A DNA stretch of 64,000 nt from Archangium violaceum (GTDB lineage Bacteria > Myxococcota > Myxococcia > Myxococcales > Myxococcaceae), in NCBI RefSeq assembly GCF_016859125.1, contig NZ_CP069338.1, forward strand, positions 5,767,501 through 5,831,500. Direction: 5' to 3'. Below, one piece after another: positions 28,328 through 36,757 of this stretch (positions within the stretch are counted from its first letter, which is position 1; the number at the start of each line of letters is the position of its first letter). The notes below the pieces were generated by a model. The model worked only from the letters and a program-made list of their open reading frames with translations. It was not told where the DNA came from and searched no databases. Both the position numbers and the translations under genes were made by a program.

Positions 28328-29640
28328 TCAGGCAAGTGTGGCCAGACTCTCGGGCAGCACGGCCAGACCCAACAGGCCCTGGTAGAGCACCTCCATGGTG
28401 CGTGCGAAGCTTTGGGGCCGTTTGTCGCGAGTCGGCAGGTGCGTGCGCACCAGGGCCAGCAGGTTGTAGGCCAGCAAACGCAGCCAGCTGAGCACCAGGG
28501 GTGCATTGCCTCGCAGGCTGGGCGAGGCGCTGTCCTCCTCCAGCACCACGTCCGCTGTCCAGTTGGGCCCGTTCTCAATCCCCCAGTGCCGGCGTACCAA
28601 CGTCAGCATCCGCTCCGGGGACAGTTGCCCTGTGGGAATGGAGGTGAGGAACAGCCGCGTCTCCACCTTCGGCAGCTCGCCGTCTCTGGTTCGCGTCTGC
28701 CTCACCCATACCCATTGCTGGGCGCCGGGAAAGTCCTCCTCTGGCGGCTTGTCCACCACCCTCAACTCCCTCTCCACCCACTCCCCGCTCGTCCGCTCGC
28801 GCGTGCGCACCTTCACTGGCGCCACCGCCAGCGCCACCCACGCCTTGTCATGTAGCCGGTGGAAGTTCTCCTTGAGCGCCATCAGGTAGTGCTTGCCCGC
28901 CTCCCTCACCACCCGCGCATTGGCCGCGCTCGTCATTCCCGCGTCCACTGTCACGTACTCGAAATGCCGCCCGAACTTCTCCACCACCCGTTTGAACAAC
29001 TCCGGGAACGCCGTCGCCTCTCCCTGCTTGCCTTCCAGCAACTTCTGGTCGAGCACCGGCTGGGCCGCGCTGCTGGTGAGACTGGCGCGCAGCGCGTACG
29101 GGTACCAGTACTCCCGCCCCTGCTCATCCTTCGTCGTGTGGCTCGGCTCGCACGGCGGCTGCCCCGGCGTGCTCTCCCCGCCTTCCCGTCAATGCTGACG
29201 ACGCCCCGGGCGAAGAGCTCATGGCGTATCAGCCCCACTTCCAGGCCTCGGTGCACCATCTGGTGCACCTCCTGCTCCAACCCCTCTGGCTCCAACTTCC
29301 CCAGCAGCCTATCCAACGTCGTGTCGGACACCGGCCGCTTCAGCCCCTCGGGCGCCGTGCCTTCGCGCAGCATGTCCTCCCCCAGCGCCTCGGCATGCCT
29401 CAACACCCGCCGCCCCACCGCAATCGCCTGCACCAGCAGCATCAACATCGCCGCCAGCGGGTGCCTCTGTCCCCGGCGGGCCCGGGGGTCCTTTACCTCC
29501 TTGAATGTCAGCCCCAGGCTCGCCATCATCCTCTGCACGCGGGAGGGGGTTTCCTGCTCGTCCTTCTTCCCCTTCCCGTTTCCCGCTTGGGGTGTGGAGG
29601 GCCCGCCAGCCCTCCCGCCCCGGTTTTTCTTCCCACTCAT
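28328..29640 (-). pseudogene. ISAs1/IS4-type transposase with one frameshift
   Basis: An almost complete ISAs1-like transposase. Frame one starts at 29640 (MSGKKNRGGRAGG), includes LTFKEVKDPRARRGQRHPL, SDTTLDRLLGKL and VVSIDGKAG, then slips; frame two continues GREYWYPYALRASLTSSAA, VTVDAGMTSAANA, YLMALKEN, HWGIENGPNWTADVVL and ends at 28328. The catalytic Asp residues and the YREK-like region are therefore split over two frames. The shift lies near 29175-29185 in a GGGGAG run, which could be a simple one-base loss, or a -1 slippery site. Terminal inverted repeats were not identified. Confidence 0.85.
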
Positions 29641-29804
29641 CCTTCTCCTCCCCGGACCTGTCCGGCCCGTCTCCGGCTCTGTGCTGGCGCTCCCCCTCGC
29701 GATCAGCCCGCGGCTGCTCGCCTCCGGTGGGCGCCTGTAGGCGGGACTATACTTCAGCCGTAGGCCCGGGTGGGATGACCTCTCCCGTGGGACTTTGAAT
29801 CAAG

Positions 29805-30072
29805 CCTGGCCCACGGCAGGTGTGAGGCTGGCCCCGGCGCGCGGGCCCCTCCACGCCTCGTGGTGTTGACGCTCAAGCGGCCAGCGCCAACAGAGCCAGG
29901 CCCCTGCCGTGCACCTCATGGGAGGGCGGCCTGGGCCGGCGTGTACCCCAAGGGGCTGCGCGGCTTCTCCACCCGCCTGGCTCACTGCTTGGGCGGGCCC
30001 CCTTCAGCGGCCCTCCTCGGCTCCTCCGCTCCAGTCCGCCACCTCTCACCAGGGCTCCTATCCGTCCTATAC
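29805..30072 (+). mobile_element. IS91-like 3-prime end (copy 2)
   Basis: Begins within the last codons of the IS91-like transposase (CCCACGGCAGGTGTGAGGCTGG) and continues through the noncoding tail to the terminus CTATCCGTCCTATAC. It is nearly identical to the tails at 52540-52806 (same strand) and 63702-63960 (opposite strand). The rest of the element is missing, as expected for one-ended IS91-type products or decay. Confidence 0.75.
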
Positions 30073-30131
30073 TTTCAGGCAAGGTGCCGCTCGGCCATGC
30101 TGGGAGCGTATCCGCAGCGTGCAGTCGTTGG

Positions 30132-30572
30132 TTATACGCGCTTGCTCATCTCACTGTAGCTACCTGCCTCGAGCTTCCAGTCGCCATAGCACCCCGTTAG
30201 CCCGCACGAGGTGCACCGGCAACCGAGGAAGAGCCATCGGATGTCATCACTGTCCGGGAAGGTGGCGAAACCCACCGTGAGCTGAAATGTCTGACAACCA
30301 CAAATGCACTCACACTCTTCCAAGTCTGCATCGTCGAGGTAGTCTGCGGAGTCGCAAATGGCATGCGCTCGAGTGCAGGTCTGGCAAATGCGAAGCGCGG
30401 CGCCTTCCTCCTCGTCCAGCAGGAGCTTGAAGCACATACCGCCACAGATGCAGCTCGCGTCGGCGTAATGCTCGGTGACGTAACCTGTATCCCTGCTGTA
30501 TTGCTCCAGTGCGCTGCGAATATCGGTTTGGGAGTCGCTGTAATCGTACTCACCCTTCCTGTAAAGACCCAT
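30132..30572 (-). CDS. Cys-rich hypothetical protein of a toxin-immunity operon
   Basis: A 146-residue soluble protein rich in Cys: CICGGMCF, CQTCTRAHAICDS, CECICGCQTF and CRCTSCGLTGCYGDW, probably forming two zinc-binding knuckles. The pattern DDADLEECEC with LGCRCTSCGLTGCYGDWK recalls small proteins found beside polymorphic toxins. It is the last gene of a four-gene minus-strand operon, 45 bp after the immunity gene. A second immunity role is plausible; nothing shows it directly. Confidence 0.7.
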   Translation of the reverse strand: MGLYRKGEYDYSDSQTDIRSALEQYSRDTGYVTEHYADASCICGGMCFKLLLDEEEGAALRICQTCTRAHAICDSADYLDDADLEECECICGCQTFQLTVGFATFPDSDDIRWLFLGCRCTSCGLTGCYGDWKLEAGSYSEMSKRV

Positions 30573-30617
30573 GCCATCTCCACAATCGCTGCCTTGATGG
30601 TCCTTCAGTCTGGGGGA

Positions 30618-31136
30618 TCAGCTCGGATTGGGAATGAGTTGTCGCTCATCATCCAGGTTCAGTTTGAGGTGGAGGCCGAGAGCAGCCAGCTCCCTCTCCC
30701 AATAAAACTCATCGTACCGTTGGGCTGTCCCCAAGATCTTCATGCCCTGCTCGCAGTGGCTTGAGATTGTACGTCGAAGTACGGTGAAGAGGGGACCAAC
30801 CTTCGATTTCTTGGCGACCTTTTGGAGCGTCCACAGCTCCAGCGCCTGTTTGTTGGATCGCCCCCCGGACAGAGAGAGCGCCTCCTCTTCGATGGAGGGG
30901 AAATTCCAGTCCTGCGCTTGAGTCGGACGCTCACGGAGGGTCAAAAACACTTCCGAATACCCACCATTGACGTAGATGGTGGCCATGTCTTCACTTGGAT
31001 CGACGACCCGCAGCCCGGCCTCGTGACCGTTCGATTGAAATCTGCGAAAGACTATCACTGTTCCGTTCTTCCTTGCGGTGTCAGCAAGGTTGGCGAACAG
31101 CGTGTGGGGCCTCATAAAGAACCAGAACTCGCTCAT
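30618..31136 (-). CDS. Candidate immunity protein
   Basis: A 172-residue soluble protein, starting MSEFWFFMRPHTLFANLAD. Its ATG overlaps the TGA of the upstream toxin gene (ATGA), so translation is coupled, the usual arrangement for toxin and antidote. Composition is acidic/aromatic and GC is lower than in surrounding genes. No named family was recognised; the immunity call rests on position, size and coupling. Confidence 0.65.
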   Translation of the reverse strand: MSEFWFFMRPHTLFANLADTARKNGTVIVFRRFQSNGHEAGLRVVDPSEDMATIYVNGGYSEVFLTLRERPTQAQDWNFPSIEEEALSLSGGRSNKQALELWTLQKVAKKSKVGPLFTVLRRTISSHCEQGMKILGTAQRYDEFYWERELAALGLHLKLNLDDERQLIPNPS

Positions 31137-31618
31137 GGGTAGGCCTCGAAGATGATGTTGCGGTCCGTTGGGGGAGCAAGATTCTGGATGTCATCAAAAG
31201 CGTCCTGCTCACGCTTGATCTTGGCCCCTCCTCTCTTTTTGACCTTGCCAACGTTGTAATGAATGATTTTACCAGTTTTGGGGTCACGGAACGAAATGTC
31301 CGCTCGGCGATATGGCTTTTTTCCACCAGGAGTAAAGATGGTCTTCTCGGTCTTGTTTCCGCCTCCTATATGGATGAGCCCATTTTTCTTTTCCCGAGCG
31401 ATGATCTCATAGATCTTCTTGTTTTGCCCCTCATTTTTTTTCGTCTTGGGTCCCGGCTTCCTGTAGGGCCTTCCACTCTTGGTAATCTTGTTTTTCCATC
31501 TCTGAGTCCCCTTGGCGTTGCAGGGGACGATCGCGCCCGGGGCGGCATTTGGCAGGAGTTGCCCAGTGCTGATGGCGTTGGCCGCCTTGGTCCCCGGTGT
31601 CCGGCTGGCCTTTTTCAT
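31133..31618 (-). CDS. Candidate effector toxin, short and AT-rich
   Basis: A 161-residue very basic protein, starting MKKASRTPGTKAANA. The C-terminal half, KKPYRRADISFRDPKTGKI followed by IHYNVGKVKKRGGAKI and EQDAFDDIQN, looks like the nuclease tip of a polymorphic toxin (Asp/Lys-rich strand layout of restriction-like folds). There is no N-terminal delivery domain (PAAR, Rhs, VgrG) or signal peptide, so this is an orphan tip or an effector loaded by the upstream accessory protein. GC content drops sharply over this gene, a sign of transfer. Activity and target are inferred. Confidence 0.6.
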   Translation of the reverse strand: MKKASRTPGTKAANAISTGQLLPNAAPGAIVPCNAKGTQRWKNKITKSGRPYRKPGPKTKKNEGQNKKIYEIIAREKKNGLIHIGGGNKTEKTIFTPGGKKPYRRADISFRDPKTGKIIHYNVGKVKKRGGAKIKREQDAFDDIQNLAPPTDRNIIFEAYP

Positions 31619-31643
31619 GGGCAGTGCTTTCTCTAATTTTTTT

Positions 31644-32108
31644 TCAGGAGGCTTGAGTCAAATTGAGGCTAGCGGCCGATGACTCCCATTCACGTTCTTC
31701 AAGGAGCGCCTCCGCCTGGCTGCTGGTAAGTCCCCATATGCTCACGTCGTAAGCTCGCCCAGCCTCTGTCCAGACGGCGTCTGGAATACGATCGGCGAGC
31801 AGTCCGATGCGCTCGTCGGGTGGGATGTCCGGCATGCTGAGGAACCTGTGGATGACCGGGTGCTCGTCGAAGTTTGGCGCAATCTCGAACATGAGGGCCA
31901 CGAACGCGGCGATGGAGGACTGCCAGGTCAACCCCATGCTTCGAGCGCGAATGATACCCTTGTCTATCATCATGCGCAGGGTGTCGTCTGGCAGCCCGCC
32001 AAGCGTGTGTTCGTGGCGTGCTCTCAAAAGCGAAAGGAGATTCTCTTGAAAGCCATGGTCCGCAGCGGCCTGGAATGCTCGTATCTGTGTAGAATCGATT
32101 TTCAGCAT
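31644..32108 (-). CDS. Effector-associated accessory protein (T6SS cluster type)
   Basis: A 154-residue helical protein starting MLKIDSTQIRAFQAAADHG. The arrangement, LLSLLRARHE, then a GIIRARSMGLTWQSSIAAFVALMFEIAPNFDEHP segment (split here: GIIRARSMGLT and FVALMFEIAPNFDEHP), then LLADRIPDAVW, matches a family of small proteins that sit between VgrG/PAAR and effector genes in type VI clusters. No VgrG or PAAR gene is in the window. It is the first gene of the operon, 25 bp before the toxin. ATG 32108 is preferred because the longer frame runs into the repeat at 32119. Confidence 0.65.
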   Translation of the reverse strand: MLKIDSTQIRAFQAAADHGFQENLLSLLRARHEHTLGGLPDDTLRMMIDKGIIRARSMGLTWQSSIAAFVALMFEIAPNFDEHPVIHRFLSMPDIPPDERIGLLADRIPDAVWTEAGRAYDVSIWGLTSSQAEALLEEREWESSAASLNLTQAS

Positions 32109-32118
32109 GACGGAGCTT

Positions 32119-32240
32119 GTAGTGGAGTGTCCACGAAGTTCTTGGACATAGTCGTGAGCATGCACCCTCTTTCCCTCCGAGTGGGCGGGACACCATCGGT
32201 CCACGGACTATGTCCAACGACTTCGTTTACAGTCCAGTAG
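32119..32240. repeat. MITE-like element with long imperfect inverted repeats
   Basis: The core 32133-32153 (ACGAAGTTCTTGGACATAGTC) is inverted at 32206-32226 with two mismatches, and weaker pairing continues outward to about 32119 and 32240, giving ~35-bp arms around ~50 bp of unique DNA. The same end sequence (27 of 28 bases) is at 54830-54858. No coding capacity. It lies directly upstream of the toxin operon and probably carries or replaces its promoter. Confidence 0.65.
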
Positions 32241-33192
32241 TTGGCGGGGGGCTCTGCTGCGTCGCAATGCTTGCGCCCTATGTTCAATGGGCGATGGAAT
32301 AGAACCACACGACAAAGGCCTCCATCTTCTCCCTCGGTGAGACTACAGTCTCTGCCTGTCGGGTCAAGTACGGCCACCGATGAGCGTGTGGGCAGGGTGT
32401 CTCCCATCGTGCGGCGCGAAGAGAACAAGGCTGCTGCGAATGCTGACCGTGTACTCGTCTGGTTGTAAGTGCTTGTAGGAAGACGGGTTCCCCTGCAAGT
32501 GGCGGCTGGTGCATGGGAGTCAACGAGGTTCTTGAGTCTTGAATCAGGGCGTTGCGGACCCCGGTCAGTGTGTCCACTACGGAGGCGGCCGTGTTACTTC
32601 GGTGGGGCGTCCGCGATGTACGCGCGGCCCGCGTCGGCGAGTTCCCCGGGAGAATCTCCCAGGAGCATGTCATCCGCTGCCTGCAGCAACTCGAGCGGAG
32701 GGGTGTATCCAGTGGAGGGAGGAGGGGTGCTGCTGGGCAGAACGGACATGGTGCGCTCCAGGGTGGACTGCGAGGTGACACCCCCGAGAAGGGGCGTGGA
32801 GTGCGCCGTTTTGCTCCTTTCTGCACCCCCTCCCGGGCGGAGGCTCGGGCGTGATTTCGGGCAGTTAGAGGCCGGGGTAGGGCCCTCCACCCCGATTTTT
32901 CGGGGGGTCGTCCGACAGTTTCCGTCCAAAGCTTCGGTGGGGGAGCGTGGGGTAGCCGCGAGCACGAGATTGCACCGCGCCAAGCAATCGTCCGCTGGGC
33001 CGCACTCGCGGTTTTGGGGGACTCAAATAACGGTAGGGCTCTGTGGGCGGGAGTGCTGCATGTGTGTTGTGCGCACACCGACGCTCCCATGCGACCGCTG
33101 CAGTAAGCAGGAACCCAAGAGCAACCTCGTCGTCGTCCCGCTCGATTGGAAGATTGGGACGCACTCGACACGTGTCGAAGTAGCCCTGTGAC
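32241..33192. other. About 950 bp without a convincing gene
   Basis: Long open frames exist on both strands, but all show Arg/Ser/Pro-biased composition typical of shadows of GC-rich noncoding DNA. The one segment with protein-like character is listed at 32594-32749. No structural RNA or repeat other than the flanking elements was recognised. Confidence 0.4.
32594..32749 (-). CDS. Possible small protein
   Basis: A 51-codon frame, MSVLPSSTPPPSTGYTPPLE, ending AYIADAPPK. The second half (LLQAADDMLLGDSPGELADAGRAY) has an amphipathic helix pattern unlike the shadow frames around it. No ribosome site stands out and no family is known. Weakly supported. Confidence 0.25.
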   Translation of the reverse strand: MSVLPSSTPPPSTGYTPPLELLQAADDMLLGDSPGELADAGRAYIADAPPK

Positions 33193-33660
33193 GTATAGGA
33201 AGGACTGGGGGTAGAGGGAGGGAGCAGAGCGGGAGGTGAGGGCCGCAGACGGGTAGCCCATGAAGCGCACGCCGGGCCGGCGCAGAACCGATTCATCTCC
33301 AGGGGACACACGCCTGCCTGGCCCAGGCCACCATCCCTGGCGGTGCGGGGCACCGGCCCCTGCAGTGGCTCAGCACCACGTGCTTTGGGGTGGCCCCTGA
33401 GCCGGGGCCAGCTTCGCAGGGCGCGTGGGCAGTCCCAGGTGCTCCAGAATGGAGAGCACCCCGCTGGGTGCTGTCACGTACGCCAACACCTGGCGCCAGC
33501 CTCCACACCCGGCAGAGGCGAAGACGTCCAAAACGAACGTCCGGCGCAGCAGCCCGGCCCAATCCAGTCGCGGCATGCGCTCCTTCTTCGCTTCCGCCTT
33601 CGCCGCTGCCTCGGGCGGTGCGCTCGCCTCTTTTTCTTTCGGCTCTGCCTCCGTCAGGGG
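33193..33660 (-). mobile_element. IS91-like transposase 3-prime part and terminus (copy 3)
   Basis: On the minus strand, the transposase C-terminus reads LDWAGLLRRTFVLDVFASAG, CGGWRQVLAYVTAPSGVL and ends STWC before the stop near 33375; a noncoding tail follows to the terminus GTATAGGAAGG at 33193. It is near-identical to 44735-45245 apart from small deletions. The 5-prime side stops inside the linker at a 25-bp sequence (33636-33660) that reappears at 36993-37017, where the N-terminal part of a related transposase resumes. Confidence 0.8.
33636..33660 (+). repeat. 25-bp direct repeat, left copy
   Basis: Contains CTGCCTCCGTCAGGGG. The right copy is at 36993-37017 with one mismatch, and a third at 45221-45245 in IS91-like copy 6. 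It encodes part of the transposase linker and marks where the cargo genes 33698-36880 interrupt the element. Confidence 0.7.
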
Positions 33661-33697
33661 CTGTGAGGGCCCTCCTCCAGCTTGGCACGCTTCTCCT

Positions 33698-34414
33698 CTA
33701 ATAGACGGTGTCGATCGCCACCATCATCCGGGGCGCGTCCACTCCCGCGCTTTCGACGAGACGCATGAACGTGGAGAGCATCTCGGCGCTATAGGTTTCC
33801 AACCGGATGAGCATCGCCTGCATGGACATCCCGTTCAGCTCGCGCAGGGTCACTTGATAGGTGACATCCGCGATGCTCCCGGTGATCTGGGGTGGAGGCG
33901 TCGAGGCCCAGCGCGCAAGGCGCCCACTCGTGTCGGCTGTCAGCCGGATTGGCTGTCCTTCACGCATCGCGCGCACGGCCGCGTCCGCCTCACGCTCAAT
34001 GGAGTCCCCAGGTGAAGTGGGCGCCAGCCCCGCAACTCGAGGAGGTACCCCTTTCTGCTGCACCACATGCGCGAGCTCGTGCGTGAGCACCTCTCGTCTT
34101 GAGGGGGTCCCCGGAGCGAAGCGGCTCTCGCCCAGGACGATGTGATGCCCCCAGGTGTACGCGAAGGCACCGAGCTCGTGCGCCGACTGGGCCGCGGCCT
34201 CATCGTGATGAACGCGGACCCGGCTGAAGTCGTGATGGAACCGGGCCTCGAATGGGGCGCGCACCTCAGGCTCCAGAGGCCTCCCTTCCGACCCGAGCAC
34301 CTGGCGGGTGTGCTTGCCGAGAACCTCGGGACTGGACCCTCGGGCGTTCCCGGTGCGCGCAGGGCCGGGCCCAGATGAAATGGGTGGGTTCGGGAGCGGC
34401 TTCCGATCGAACAT
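33698..34414 (-). CDS. DUF4157 (eCIS-type) protein with HELAH motif
   Basis: A 238-residue protein. Residues 40-130 carry the DUF4157 signature: FEARFHHDFSRVRVHHDE, AYTWGHHIVLG and VLTHELAHVVQQKG with the metal-binding HExxH. DUF4157 domains are common at the N-terminus of effectors exported by extracellular contractile injection systems and of some polymorphic toxins. The C-terminal ~90 residues (TADTSGRLARW onward) are not recognised and could be a toxin or carrier region. A decayed second DUF4157 copy lies just upstream at 34519-34665. No injection-system genes are in the window. Confidence 0.82.
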   Translation of the reverse strand: MFDRKPLPNPPISSGPGPARTGNARGSSPEVLGKHTRQVLGSEGRPLEPEVRAPFEARFHHDFSRVRVHHDEAAAQSAHELGAFAYTWGHHIVLGESRFAPGTPSRREVLTHELAHVVQQKGVPPRVAGLAPTSPGDSIEREADAAVRAMREGQPIRLTADTSGRLARWASTPPPQITGSIADVTYQVTLRELNGMSMQAMLIRLETYSAEMLSTFMRLVESAGVDAPRMMVAIDTVY

Positions 34415-34518
34415 GGTTCAGGTCCCATCCTGCGTGAGGTTCTCGGTGGCCGCGAGTCGGGGCCGGGGTGGTGGTGGGGAGGGTGGCGTCACCCCTGCGG
34501 CAGGATCGGGTGACGGAT

Positions 34519-34665
34519 GAGCAGGGGTTTGCTTGAGCGCCGTGCGGCGCGTACTGCCCGCCCTCGAAGACGATGTTCTCCCCCTTCGTATATGCAAGTG
34601 CCTGGACCACGCGCGGACTCGGCCGCCCGGGCATCCGTGTGCACTCGCACCGTCGATGCCGATCC
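34519..34665 (-). pseudogene. DUF4157 fragment
   Basis: The minus strand reads RVHTDARAAESAR in one frame and VVQALAYTKGENIVFEGGQY in the next, two adjacent halves of a DUF4157 domain separated by a two-base loss. It ends before the expected HELAH segment. It is distinct from, and upstream of, the intact copy at 33698-34414, so this spot has held more than one eCIS-type gene. Confidence 0.65.
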
Positions 34666-34736
34666 CGACGGGATTCGAACCCGTGGGCAGGGCGATAGAA
34701 AAACCTAAGCAGGACGCGCAGTTACCCGCTATCGCC
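34659..34736 (-). other. tRNA 3-prime-end-like sequence, possible attachment site relic
   Basis: The minus strand has a canonical T-arm, ACGGGTTCGAATCCCGT (34668-34684), followed by an acceptor-like CGGGATCG. The 5-prime half of a tRNA is not found; instead an 8-bp stem GGCGATAG/CTATCGCC encloses 30 nt at 34691-34736. Integrative elements often leave such tRNA ends as attachment sites. It adjoins the decayed DUF4157 gene. A complete tRNA is not supported. Confidence 0.4.
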
Positions 34737-35088
34737 TTGATTTCCCTCGGGTTCGTCATCCCTCCCCATCCCACGCCGTTCCCCCGTGTGCAGCCTCTAA
34801 CCCTGCTGGAGGGGCACACTGAGGGCACATGCGCCCCACCTCCCCGTCTGCTGCCCACCCCACCGGGCGGTGTGCTACTGGCGGGGTGCAGCTTGCTCCC
34901 TGGTGCCTGGTGCCTGGGTCCTGCCCGCTGGCACCACTACCGCCCTGGGAGCCCTCCACAGGCCCGAGCTGCGGCTGACGTGTGCCGCTCCCCCCGCGTG
35001 CTCGTCCCTTGCTGTCGGTGCGCGCCGTCATACTCCGAATGGCCCCGCCAGGACCCGATAGGTCCTGACTCGATTGGCGGACGTAGCC
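34737..35088. other. Intergenic stretch upstream of lipoprotein gene
   Basis: About 350 bp with no supportable gene; short repeated phrases such as CTGGTGCCTGGTGCCTGGG near 34903 stand out. It presumably includes the promoter of the lipoprotein gene at 35089. Confidence 0.35.
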
Positions 35089-36123
35089 ATGCGTTTCCGA
35101 GCGTGCATCGCAGTTCTGATCTTTCTCTCAGCCTGCGCTAGCGCGCCTACCCCGCAGTCGATGCCGCGGCCCCACGCCTTCGCGTCGACTCTCACTTCGG
35201 GCCCGCGCATCCGGCTCGTTTCCGCGCCGATGGAGCCGACACCGGATCGGTCGTGGATTGGAAAGGCGGACCTGGACAAGGCCAGGGCACTGCTGTCTCG
35301 GGCACGCAAAGACATCGAGCCGCGTCAGTGGGAACAGTTGGACCGCAAGCTCACCGCAGCGGAACGGGCCTTCGAGCGCTTCTCCCGAGCCGCGAAAGCG
35401 AGCGGGCAGGCCGCCGAGGTGGTGAGGGGGGCGGAGGGCGTCGCGCAGGCGGGACGCGCCAGGACGTTGGCTGAATTCCTCCCCCGGGTGGGCCCGTTGC
35501 TCGTGGGCCTCGTCCTGCTCTACCCCTTCAGCACCGTCGGGTCGGAGATCGACCGTCGCCCGGAGTGGGTCGACTCTCAGCGGGAGTACGAGGCGCGGCT
35601 GCTGGACGTAGCGGAGGAGTCGCGGCGGCTCATAGAGGAATTTGAGCGTCAGGAAGCAGAGGAGGTCGTGCCGGACGTTGATTCGGACCCGGTTGCGGCG
35701 GTCGCGGCTCCCACCCATTGGCGGAAAAAGACCAATCCGGCGACGGGTAGGAACTACACCAGCGTGGAGGAGTACGACCGGGTCCCCCGCCACGCGGATC
35801 AGACCTGCAAGAACAGCCGGCTCGACGAGCTTCAGGAGGAGAAGGATCTGCTCAACCGGTCAGTCCCACCCCTCGCTCCGAAGTCGCCCGGATCATGGAA
35901 CGATAAGAAGATGGCCAAGGTGCCGTGCTCTAGGATCCGGCAGCGTCTTGAAGCTCAGAAAAAGCTCCTGGAGAAGCGGTGGCAGATTCAGAAAGAATGC
36001 TTTGGAGGCAAGCCCGACCCGAGCCATGAGAACGCAATCACCGAAGTAGAGAAGGCCTTCGCGAATACCAGGAAGCTTGAAGACCAGAATTGCGCCCCTG
36101 GTCATCCGATGGCGGAGCTATGA
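35089..36123 (+). CDS. Lipoprotein with toxin-like C-terminus (candidate Sit-type or Ntox16-like toxin)
   Basis: A 344-residue lipoprotein; ATG 35089 gives signal MRFRACIAVLIFLSAC. A coiled or helical region covers residues 60-130, one membrane-like helix FLPRVGPLLVGLVLLYPF follows, then a charged linker. The C-terminal ~130 residues hold spaced Cys and a phrase WQIQKECFGGKPDPSHENAI, then EVEKAFANTRKLEDQN and a last Cys. The CFGG-x-PD-x-x-H pattern recalls a toxin tip (Ntox16-like by memory) used in polymorphic toxins. The following ankyrin gene starts 3 bp later, in the position of an immunity gene. The toxin role is an inference from architecture and context. Confidence 0.65.
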   Translation: MRFRACIAVLIFLSACASAPTPQSMPRPHAFASTLTSGPRIRLVSAPMEPTPDRSWIGKADLDKARALLSRARKDIEPRQWEQLDRKLTAAERAFERFSRAAKASGQAAEVVRGAEGVAQAGRARTLAEFLPRVGPLLVGLVLLYPFSTVGSEIDRRPEWVDSQREYEARLLDVAEESRRLIEEFERQEAEEVVPDVDSDPVAAVAAPTHWRKKTNPATGRNYTSVEEYDRVPRHADQTCKNSRLDELQEEKDLLNRSVPPLAPKSPGSWNDKKMAKVPCSRIRQRLEAQKKLLEKRWQIQKECFGGKPDPSHENAITEVEKAFANTRKLEDQNCAPGHPMAEL

Positions 36124-36126
36124 GCT

Positions 36127-36756
36127 ATGTCGAAAGAACTCTTCGCAGCGATCGAACAGCACGATGCGTCCCGGGTCAAGGCGCTGCTGGCCGGTGGTGC
36201 CGATCCGAACGAGCCGCAGGCGCAGTGGCCAGGTTTGCGTCCGCTGCATGTGGCCATCAACGAACTCGCAGAGAGAGGCGGGCTCGACGTGCTCATGGCG
36301 CTCCTTGAGCACGGCGCGGACGTCAACGCATGGAACGTCGGGCGGGACGTGACCCCCTTGTTGGTGGCGGTCTTCGAAGGCCAGCAGGCGGCAGTCGAAG
36401 CGCTCCTGAAGGCGGGAGCTGATCCCAACGTGCGTAGCAGCGAAGGGGACACGCCGCTGCGGGCGTGCGCGGGCGTGGGCGATCTGGGCATCGCCTCTCT
36501 CCTCCTGGGCGCGGGGGCCGCTAGGACGATCAACGAATGGGGCGGGCAGGCCGGATACACTGCGCTCGGGCTTGCGGCATCGCGGCTGGACATCCCGATG
36601 ATGAGGCTGCTTCTCGACGCGGGCGCCGATCCAGAGGCCCCGGACGAGGACGACCGGCCCGCCCGCGACCGCCTACCGCCGCGCGGTGCATCCGATTCCC
36701 AAATATGGGACGCCGCGTTCGAACTGCTCCAGGGAGCGCAGGGCCGCAACCCGTAG
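36127..36756 (+). CDS. Ankyrin-repeat protein, candidate immunity protein
   Basis: A 209-residue soluble protein of about five ankyrin repeats; LLAGGADPNEP, LLEHGADVNAW, LLKAGADPNVR, LLLGAGAARTI and LLLDAGADPEA mark the repeat ends. Its ATG is 3 bp after the stop of the lipoprotein gene, so translation is coupled. Ankyrin proteins occur as antidotes in several polymorphic toxin systems, which fits this place. No signal peptide, as expected for a cytoplasmic antidote. Confidence 0.85.
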   Translation: MSKELFAAIEQHDASRVKALLAGGADPNEPQAQWPGLRPLHVAINELAERGGLDVLMALLEHGADVNAWNVGRDVTPLLVAVFEGQQAAVEALLKAGADPNVRSSEGDTPLRACAGVGDLGIASLLLGAGAARTINEWGGQAGYTALGLAASRLDIPMMRLLLDAGADPEAPDEDDRPARDRLPPRGASDSQIWDAAFELLQGAQGRNP

Positions 36757-36757
36757 A

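Noticed and set aside
32284-33309. 341-codon minus-strand frame in the region between the MITE and copy 3
   Set aside because: Low-information composition and it runs through the IS91-like tail; only a short inner stretch was kept as a weak candidate in another frame.
34659-34745. Complete tRNA gene on the minus strand
   Set aside because: Only a T-arm and acceptor-like end fit; no matching 5-prime acceptor strand, D-arm or anticodon arm was found.
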